From: Durusdinium trenchii | Lineage: Eukaryota; Sar; Dinophyceae; Suessiales; Symbiodiniaceae | Assembly (NCBI GenBank): GCA_963970005.1 | Contig: CAXAMN010025639.1 | Location: 516,070 to 580,069 of the forward strand | DNA: 64,000 nucleotides | Direction: 5' to 3' | Part shown: positions 56,541 to 64,000 of the stretch, one piece after another | How positions within the stretch are numbered: position 1 is the stretch's first letter | How the letters are laid out: each line of letters starts with the position of its first letter | Position numbers and translations under genes: made by a program | The notes under the pieces: model-generated | Databases searched by the model: none | Told to the model about the DNA's origin: nothing | What the model saw: only the letters and a program-made list of their open reading frames with translations

Positions 56541-56714
56541 ATGACCTGCGAGGATCGGAACGAGTTGGCATGGGCGTTGCTCCAATCGAGGAAGTATGAT
56601 GAATTTAAGAAGCTCACCTTCGACAGCTTAACTGCCAAAGAGCTGCACCCCAAGCAGCGGAACACCTGGCTTGTTGAGGCTGTGAACAGTGGCCTGGCCG
56701 CAAGCTATAGCTAA
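56541..56714 (+). CDS. Unidentified 57-residue exon
   Basis: From an ATG at 56541 (the frame is open back to 56505, with an acceptor-like CTGCAG at 56515-56520) it reads RNELAWALLQSRKYDEFKKL and LHPKQRNTWLVEAVNSG to TAA 56712. The helical, charged composition is convincingly protein-like, but I do not recognise it. Confidence 0.5.
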   Translation: MTCEDRNELAWALLQSRKYDEFKKLTFDSLTAKELHPKQRNTWLVEAVNSGLAASYS

Positions 56715-57024
56715 ACTCAGGACAGCTATATATAGCTAAACTCAGGAGGGAAGATCTCTGTAGACAGGATACGTACCCCTGCCTGACCTCCACTTGTACT
56801 CGCTACAGCTTTGTCGCTGAGGATTGTATGGCATTGTAGTGTGTGTTCGCCCTCGATGGGGCCCACCCAAAAGAGCAGTGGAGAACCATGGTACCTATAT
56901 CTCCATTTGTTTGGGAATGTGCTTAGGAGCAGCTTATGAACCGTCAACTCTGCGCGATCCGAGAGACATCGTCCAATCCATTGCGCGTTGGCTTAGCCGA
57001 CTCCCAGTACTACCGGTCCTCCGC

Positions 57025-57257
57025 GTCTGGGGCGGAGTCCCGGAGGCGGCTTTGCGTCGGAGAACCTCGAAGAGGTGGAGGGCAACTTGCGCACCATCGA
57101 TTGGCTCATCATGTGCCCCGGAATGCTTTGGAAAGGTTCAATGAAGCGAAAAAAGGTGACGCCCATAGTGGCTTTGGCTGGGGAGCGGAGTGAGGGGATG
57201 TTTGATCTTTTTGTTTGGGGGGGGAATGGAATGGTTCAACTTTCGACTGCCGGCTAG
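57025..57257 (+). CDS. Unidentified exon
   Basis: In one frame this reads GGGFASENLEEVEGNLRTID and WLIMCPGMLWKGSMKRKK, then a hydrophobic stretch, stopping at TAG 57255. Two other frames are also partly open, but this one has the most protein-like composition. The start is approximate. Confidence 0.4.
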
Positions 57258-57723
57258 TTTCTTGCGAAACAGTGTTTGATTGGGGTTTGATTCTTGATGT
57301 TACTCCCAACTAATGAACTTAGCTTCATGTCCACCAGGACTTATCCCAGTCTGAGCCCAACTGCCAGACTGAACTCCTGCCGCAGCTAAAGCCTTTCCAA
57401 GGTTTTCTATGACAAGTGCACTACAGTACTTGTAGAGCCAATAGTATGCCTCCCTTTCATGGCCGAAGTGAACAGCTGCTCAACCATCTCAACCGGTGAT
57501 GGTGAGCATGTTTGCCGCAGAATGCCGTGGAGACAGGAATCCAAACCCAGCAAACTTCTTGCCCGACTATGCATACACTGCTCAATCAATCCGTTGTAGA
57601 TAGTTAAACATATACATGGCCTAGTTTGTTACATGGGGTTGGTCGAGTTTAACCAAACGGATTGGTACATGCGGTTGTACTTTAGTTGGTACATGGGGGT
57701 TCCGTTTGTTAGACCCAATTCAG

Positions 57724-57888
57724 GCTGCCCCTCCTTTCGTTCGCGTCCGAGAGCGTCCTGGCTCGCGATCGCGGGAATCGAGCGTCCTCGCTTCGCGCTC
57801 GCGCCTTCAGCAGGGCAGGTGCCTCAGCTTCGCAGAAGTGTTGCGATCCGACACGGTCACGGTGCTTCAGCATGTGCGACCGGGGTAA
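57724..57888 (+). CDS. Unidentified arginine/serine-rich exon
   Basis: After ATTCAG at 57718-57723 the frame reads AAPPFVRVRERPGSRSRESS and then SFAEVLRSDTVTVLQHVRPG to TAA 57886. The GC-rich island and acceptor support an exon. The function is unknown. Confidence 0.4.
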   Translation, partial: AAPPFVRVRERPGSRSRESSVLASRSRLQQGRCLSFAEVLRSDTVTVLQHVRPG

Positions 57889-58407
57889 TGGCAAGGAGCT
57901 GAACGTGACTTGGACAATCGCTGTCCTGGGAAAGGGTTTCGGTGGGAGTGCGGGGGGTTCGCCAAGTGCTCCGATTGGAACCACCAGCCAGATGGCGCAG
58001 TTGCGCGCCAGATGCGGAGACAGTTCAGATGGTTGCTGATTGTTCCGGCGAGGTTGCATAGTGGAGAGACCATGAACATCCACACATGAAAGCGGATGAA
58101 ATTCCACACTGGAAGCGCTGGAAACGGAACGCTGACAATTTATCCCGACAAGAGACCCCAAACAGTGTCAAGTAGAACTAGACAAGGGTCGTCCAGACTC
58201 TAGAGCGCACACACACACACACACACATGAGAGCACACATATTAAGTCAAACAAATGAGAGCACAAGTATGAGAGAGCACGCACACACAATGACCACTCA
58301 TGAGAGAACATGTGGCGCTCCACAGCTGTCTCAGCACACAGAGCACGTGTGTGCCACACGTGACGCTGTCTCACCCAGCCTTGACCGTACTGTAAGAACC
58401 CCTAGAA

Positions 58408-58455
58408 CGACGGATCCACGGGTATCATGGATCCGTTTGAACCGTGGATCCGTCG
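58408..58455. repeat. 14-bp inverted repeat
   Basis: CGACGGATCCACGG (58408-58421) is perfectly complementary to 58442-58455 across a 20-bp loop that itself contains GGATCC. It overlaps the start of the open frame at 58427. Confidence 0.85.
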
Positions 58456-58651
58456 ACGGTTCACGTTCGACCACCGACGTCCGTCCACCGAGGTGTGGTA
58501 CGACGGCAAGTCTGCGATCTCGTACATCACCAGCTGGCAGGCGAAGCTCCAGAGTCTCGGACCAGAGACCACAAGCAGTATGGGAAGATGCCAAAGCTTA
58601 TTGCAGTTGATCAGAGGGAATAGAAAAATGGTGAGAACAGTGAACACATGA
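58427..58651 (+). CDS. Unidentified open frame
   Basis: 74 codons from an ATG: MDPFEPWIRRRFTFDHRRPS, then WYDGKSAISYITSWQAKLQS. Reasonable protein composition, no family. It partly overlaps a stem-loop. Confidence 0.4.
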   Translation: MDPFEPWIRRRFTFDHRRPSTEVWYDGKSAISYITSWQAKLQSLGPETTSSMGRCQSLLQLIRGNRKMVRTVNT

Positions 58652-58959
58652 GGGTTGCTGTATATTTCGTATGCTCCGCTACCAACAAAAGTGCCAAAGA
58701 ATGGGTGTACATTTGGGGATCATGATCATGATAGGAAACCTATAAGGATGAACTGCCATTGCTCGCCTGCTTGTTTCTGGTAAATGCATATATGGATCAG
58801 CAGCCTGTGAATTTGATCATTGACCCACCATATTTGTGCTGGCACATGCGGACCAAACCGAAGGCAGTGCATAGGTTTACTGTGTCCTCGCTTTGCCTCC
58901 GGACTTCCTACCAACTTCCACGGCTTGTGCAGCTCATTTGTCCCACCTACTCCTGCCAA

Positions 58960-59127
58960 CTCATTGGGAGAAAGCCAAGGAACGAGCTCCTGAATTCCAA
59001 TTGGTCTGACGAGTTGGATTACCTGGACAAAGCCCTCGAGCGGATTGCCAGGCCAGTTGGGCTGCCTGCGGAGGATGGGACGGAGGGATTGGCAGCCTGG
59101 CCGTGGGCTGAGCAGAACGATGGTTGA
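58960..59127 (+). CDS. Unidentified exon
   Basis: The end of an open frame reads GRKPRNELLNSNWSDELDYL and DKALERIARPVGLPAEDG to a TGA at 59125. The charged helical composition supports coding. The left border is approximate. Confidence 0.4.
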   Translation, partial: LIGRKPRNELLNSNWSDELDYLDKALERIARPVGLPAEDGTEGLAAWPWAEQNDG

Positions 59128-59289
59128 CGATGGTTGACGTTGCTCAGTACGTTGCTCCGTACGTTGGATAGCCATTTTTTCTCTTTCTGGGTATATCTAT
59201 TGAAGAATTGGGAGTTTGAGGCGTTTGAGGGTCAATGTATTATATTGTATGTTTCCCAACTTTTTGCACATTTGAAACACAGAACTATC

Positions 59290-59478
59290 GCCGGTGAACC
59301 TTCCGGAACCTCTAAGATTGGATCACGGAACCTTTCCAACAACAAAGGATGGGACTCCCATCAGAGCATTTTCCCTCACGGATTCGATCGGCGCAGGGCC
59401 TCCAACACCGAGAAGCGGCCGAAGGTGTTGATTGACGAAGGCGGCAGGGTGTACATGCTAGCTAGCAATGCTGGGTAG
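59290..59478 (+). CDS. Unidentified exon
   Basis: The frame reads AGEPSGTSKIGSRNLSNNKG and RRRASNTEKRPKVLIDEGGR to a TAG at 59476. It is basic and serine-rich. It lies just before the BTB gene and could be its upstream exon or a separate gene. Confidence 0.35.
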   Translation, partial: AGEPSGTSKIGSRNLSNNKGWDSHQSIFPHGFDRRRASNTEKRPKVLIDEGGRVYMLASNAG

Positions 59479-59721
59479 CTGGTCATGAAGGTCAACCGCT
59501 GAGAAATCTACTCATCTAAAAATTGCATGTAAAATAATAGAAAATATATATGAAAATATAGAGATACATGAAGATGAGGACACGGGGCAGAATCCGGTGC
59601 GTATTACCTCTACGGTTGCTGGTGAGTAGATCTTTAGCACTGTCAGGCGGTCTATGACGTAACACACGTCCGATTAAATCCACTGTCGGCGCTCCCATCC
59701 TTCCTTTGTGATTCTTCGTGA

Positions 59722-59890
59722 CTCTTCATCGTTCGAGGCATTCTGGAGAACTGGGAGCGCTGCTTGCGCGCAACATGCTCCCATGATTTGACCTTGGACA
59801 CAGCTGATGGCCCAGTCACCGCGCATGCGGTGATTCTCAAAGAGGCCTCTCCCGTGATCAAGGCGATGTGCCGTGGCAAGATGACTGACT
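59722..59890 (+). CDS. BTB/POZ gene, exon 1 of the domain
   Basis: The frame reads ILENWERCLRATCSHDLTLD, then TADGPVTAHAVILKEASPVI and KAMCRGKMTD. This is the first half of a BTB/POZ fold: the D-x-x-L strand, the G-x-x-x-x-AH-x-x-(I/V)L core and S-P-x-(I/F)-x-A-M. BTB domains mediate dimerisation, often as adaptors for Cullin-3 ubiquitin ligases. A GT donor follows the GACT at 59890. The frame stays open to 59907. Confidence 0.72.
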
Positions 59891-60138
59891 GTCATGTTAA
59901 TAGTTAATAGCTGGACCCTCCAAAATACTTGTTTTGGTCGGGATTTTTTTCCAGACATGCGGTTCAAGGCCCCTTTTGGCCAATGGATCCTGACATATCA
60001 AGAGCAATGAGATGTTGCAGCACCGCCAGGTTTGATGGAGAAACTTTCGACTCCACCGAATCACGCGAACGGGTCATCCACGGAGATGTGGTGGTCATCC
60101 ATCTCGTGTGGTGTTTTTGGTGCACCTAGGCTGGGGTC

Positions 60139-60267
60139 GCCGATGAAAGAGCAGGAGACGCAGCATGTTCAAGTGAAAGACTCGCCCAAAGCTGGTGTCT
60201 CCCTCTTCCTGGAGACTTTGTACACGTGCTCAACCAGCACAGAGCCAGACTACCACACAGTCACCTG
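60139..60267 (+). CDS. BTB/POZ gene, exon 2
   Basis: The frame reads MKEQETQHVQVKDSPKAGVS and then LFLETLYTCSTSTEPDYHTV. This is the middle of the BTB fold: M-x-E, a beta strand, S-P-x-A, and the F-L-x-x-L-Y-T motif before the loop. GTGATG after 60267 can serve as donor. The left limit is approximate. Confidence 0.7.
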
Positions 60268-60543
60268 GTGATGGAACATGTTTTGGTGTCCAGGTGAGTG
60301 TGGTAAGTAAATAGCAGTGATTTGAGACGGTTTGGGAAACCTCAGGCATGTCGGCCGATGATGCCCATGGGTCATAAAACAACAAAAATGAGATTGGTAA
60401 ACCGCGCAAAGTGATAAGGAATTGAATTGCCTCGGGTAATCCATGGACCCTCAGGGGAATTCCTACCCCTATGCAAAGTGCATCTTCGGGAAAGTTTAAA
60501 CAGTGCCCAGTTCTCCAGCTGTGCATCTTCTCCAGCTGTCCAG

Positions 60544-60729
60544 TTTCGAAGCAGCCGCGCAGAGGTCTTATCGGCGCTGGATTTGGCGCACCGATGGCAA
60601 GTCCATGTGGTTGTAGCCATCCTGACGGATCTGCTGGGAACCATGATCACCGAAGAATCCTTCCCGCCCATCGCCGAGCATGCTGCGACACGTCGAAAAC
60701 AGGGGCGGTGTTTGGTGCGAAGATGTCAG
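60544..60729 (+). CDS. BTB/POZ gene, exon 3
   Basis: After CCAG the frame reads FRSSRAEVLSALDLAHRWQV, then HVVVAILTDLLGTMITEESF and PPIAEHAATRRKQG. This is the C-terminal helical half of the domain, with L-x-x-A-L-D-L-A-H-x-(W/Y)-x-V and the IAE helix. CAG then GTGAAC at 60730 is a plausible donor, so the gene probably continues. Confidence 0.75.
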
Positions 60730-63700
60730 GTGAACAGGTTTTGGGGTGCTCTATGGTCAATAGAGAGTTTGCAAATAGAATCCGTTTGATGTGTGTGGTG
60801 AAGTGTTCATCCCCAATCCGGGCAGGTGAAAGATATTCTGGGTGATTTTTTGACCGCTTCAACATGTCATGTGATGGCCATCCAGAACCTGGCACATCAA
60901 CTATACATCAACTATAAATACACCACTGGTTGCGGTCCTTGAGAGGCCGCTAGCTTTCGCAGTAGGACCGAAGGGGCAGCCAAGGGGGAGAAGCAGCTGC
61001 GAGGATTCTTTGGGTCTCATAGTTCTGATGGAGCGGATATGGGCGGATTGATTCTGAAGGTCCCACACAACGCCACAACGCCTTGGCGAAAGAAGTGTGA
61101 TAAAATGCTTGTAACCTGACGTTTTCACGAGAACCTACTCAAGTTCTTGACTCCATCCAGTCAATGATTTTTTACATGTTTTTACATGCGGCTCCTGGCC
61201 TTCCAAGAGTCTCACTTGCTCTCAAAGTCAGGCATTGAAAGGGCTGGAGCCTTTGAAAAAGGCTTGCAGGAGGTTTGGCCACGACTCCTGGGTGATACAG
61301 CAGCAGCTGAAGAAGGGGCGTTTGAGCCGTGTGGTCAGGGAGCCCTGGGCAGCATTGGCATAGGCCGCCATAGGCCCGGGTGAAGGCCATGGGCATACTC
61401 TCGCTCCATAGCAATCTTCGAACAGGTAGGTTTAGACAGTCAAGCAATAGGAAGCAGAAGTCACATCCCGGAATTGTGGAAGCCAAATACTTGGAGTAGA
61501 GTATTGAGTGTAGAGCCTCCGTAGCTCGTACGCGGGCTCGTAAGGAGTAGAGCACCCCAAATAGAGACCATCAATGCTGGCGTAGGACCATCAAGAGATT
61601 TGATGCCTTTTGGGCTCGTTGATTTGAGAGAATACATCAACGGACCCCGTAAGAAAAGGATCGGATTGTCAATCCATATATAGAATAAGAACAACTATAC
61701 TTAAGAACCATACATTCTGAGGGCATTTGGGGCCCATGCCAATCCCTTCATCATCCATGATGCAGGTGACCAGCTACCCTACGAGACGGTCACGTCTTGA
61801 TTGGGATCGGGACAATGGAACAGCACCTGCCCAGCACCTGCCATGTTCTGCTTTAGCTAAGAGCATGTCATGGTTATGCCCATGGCCAAGCATGGGCACC
61901 CCCCCCAAAACAAGACCTCTTCCTACGATGGAATTCCCCAGTGTGGATTCGACAACCATAGGAAACAGTGCCCTGAGTGATGCTCAAGAGTGGCTCAAAG
62001 TCGGTGCCCAGGAGCTTTTGCTACAGGAGGCTGCTGGAACCGCAAGGTCGGTGAGGAAGCGGAAGCTGCTGTGAAGGGCGCGACTGGATAGGCAGGAGCA
62101 TGCGACGGGAGCTGTTTTTTTTGCATTGGTTGTAGGCTGGTAGTTACTGTGTGATTGGTGAAAGCCACGCGTAAAAGCCAAACGTGGAAGAGGAAACATC
62201 CAATGAAAGAGAGCCATGTTTATAGATTGCAAGGTGGAACATGGCCCAGATGCAATCAAGCACCGGCCAATCCGATCCGATTTCACAGGCCGGATGCACA
62301 GCAGCGAAAACGGTTTCACCCAACATGATCGTGGAGTCGAGTGATGCGAACCGAGCAGTTTAAAAGCCCCCAGGCTTTGCGAACTGAAACATTCTGAAGG
62401 TCAAGATACAACGCCCACAATCTTGTTGCGGTATTGTTGCAGTTATTGTTTCAATATATAGTCAATAGTAGTAATAACAATGCTTTTTTATATTGTAGTT
62501 TTGCTTAAGGGATTATGGCAACTATGGCAACAATATGCAACTATATCAACAATCTATGGAGACAGGGTCAGACATGGTGGACACACACACATATATATAT
62601 AGACTACAATGCCACACAAGACCATCTACTATTTGATTTACCCATGGGCCATTGCCAATGGAATTTCCAATGATTCAAACGATTCATACAAGACTTCCAG
62701 TCTTGTAGCAGCATGCGGAACTGGACAAAATGTGGGCGGCTTGAGAGAAAGACCGGGTGTCGTGGGAAGAGAAGGGTTTGATCACCTCTCAAACTCCACC
62801 TGGGAAGAGAAATGAGAAAGCTATTCTTCGCACCTCCCCGATAGGTCGTAGATTTTAGGGTGGGTTTATTGCACAGCTGTCAATCAACGGCTTTCCGTGG
62901 TGGTAGACAGCACCGATCTCGGGAGCGACCATCGTCGCTTCCCAAAAAGCGAGAACCCCGTTGATGGGTTTCATCCAACACCTGGAGGCATTGCGGTCGC
63001 AATTCGAGAGCTGTTTACAACAACCAGTCGAGTATATCTGAGATGCCCGATGGGAGGTTTGGTATACTCTGGCACATTTGGGACCATTGTGCTGATCAAT
63101 GATAGAACTATATAGAACTCTTCGGATAGAAGACCAGAAGAAGGACGGCTGTTTGGCTAAGCCAAAACGCAATGTTGGGAGTGTTTGGTTGATGTTCCCC
63201 TCGCGCCCCACTCATGGGACAAAGGACATACAATACCAGTTCCCTCAAGAAAGGGGCAAGTTTTTGAATTACATGTTGGTGAGCTCACCTGATTGGCAGA
63301 TTGCACTGACCATCCATGGACGGACTTCGTTTTCCAACATGAATTTCCCTTTGTGCTGGAGTCAGTCAAGGGAGGAGGTATCCCTGCTTCTATCAAACTT
63401 TAGCCAACTGTTCAACAAGGACGGCACCTCTAGCCTGGACACCTCTAGCCTTGAGAGCTATTTGAATATGCTTATCACTGATCACAGTTAACTTAGTCCC
63501 CCTTGACACCTCTAGCCTTCCAACTTCCAACGAGATGTTTGAGTCTGCTTGTATAGTTCACCTCGCAGCCAAAGAGTAGTCGTCATCGCAGAAGTAGAGG
63601 TAGGATGAGGGAAGTGGAGGTTGAAGAAGTAGCACTGCATTGCTTCTGCAGCACTAGCAATAACACGCAATAAGAACAGCATCAGCAGCAGTAGCAGCAG

Positions 63701-63841
63701 TGGGAGTTGGAGGAGTAGGAGGAGACTAATAGTTCTAAGCAGGTCTCGTGTATCCCACCATGCGCGCTTATCACACCACTCTATGACTCTCACTATATGT
63801 TTGCATGTTTGGAAAGTAACCATCCCTAATGCAGACGTTAG
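60730..63841. other. Spacer with two ORF candidates
   Basis: Plus-strand frames at 61930-62074 (FPSVDSTTIGNSALSDAQEW to a TGA) and 63099-63491 (130 codons, mixed composition with a glutamine-, serine- and leucine-rich end) may be exons. No family is recognised. A CAG/TAG-type microsatellite lies at about 63590-63725 and AT tracts at 62440-62610. Confidence 0.4.
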
Positions 63842-64000
63842 ACGCTTGCTGAAAGATCGCTAGAATGGGTTCCAGAACAGCCTGCCGGCCAGGTGCTAGA
63901 TGCTCCTAAGTCAGCCTTGGTAGCACATCCTTTGACCAAGGTGATGTGGACCACGATTCACGACAAGCCCGGCTATGATGACTTCCTGGAGTTGGAGTGA
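63842..64000 (+). CDS. Terminal exon at the window edge
   Basis: A frame opening after a TAG near 63838 reads LAERSLEWVPEQPAGQVLDA, then LVAHPLTKVMWTTIHDKPGY, ending in acidic residues at a TGA that is the last codon of the window. It is free of stops and protein-like, and a CAG at 63889-63891 could be an internal acceptor. The product is unknown. Confidence 0.5.
   Translation, partial: TLAERSLEWVPEQPAGQVLDAPKSALVAHPLTKVMWTTIHDKPGYDDFLELE

Overview
The window reads as nuclear DNA of a dinoflagellate, most likely a member of the Suessiales/Symbiodiniaceae. Support: the copia-type and tyrosine-recombinase retroelements resemble ones I recall from that group; host genes are short, intron-split exons on one strand; long AT-rich or microsatellite spacers separate them; and there is nothing bacterial (no operons, ribosome binding sites or long intact host ORFs). 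The species is inference. I saw no rRNA, complete tRNA, CRISPR array, or recognisable spliced-leader sequence.

Layout. 1-21.2 kb: mostly spacer with small repeats, a 90-bp hairpin MITE in two opposite-facing copies (5261 and 16225), a 969-bp inverted-repeat element (11687-12655), and scattered plus-strand exons including a coiled-coil gene (14.2-15.1 kb). 21193-26231: a decayed tyrosine-recombinase (DIRS-order) retroelement whose ends have the split direct-repeat order A1-ORFs-B1-A2-B2, as in PAT/Ngaro elements. 27.36-28.86 kb: two near-identical 364-370-bp repeats, with a partial relative at 9.8 kb. 28.9-41.3 kb: spacer with weak ORFs and minisatellites. 43.2-46.8 kb: exons of an aspartyl/asparaginyl beta-hydroxylase-like gene. 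47958-55833: a full-length Ty1/copia retrotransposon with 193/196-bp LTRs that differ only by a 3-bp indel. 56-64 kb: plus-strand exons, including a three-exon BTB/POZ domain gene (59.7-60.7 kb).

The two large retroelements carry all the gene functions of their lifestyles (Gag, protease, integrase, RT, RNase H; or Gag-like, RT, RNase H, tyrosine recombinase). Both have broken frames although their terminal repeats are almost identical, so they look recently inserted but not autonomous as read here. Every convincing coding segment lies on the plus strand. Exon limits are estimates from AG/GT-like sites, because dinoflagellate introns tolerate non-GT donors.
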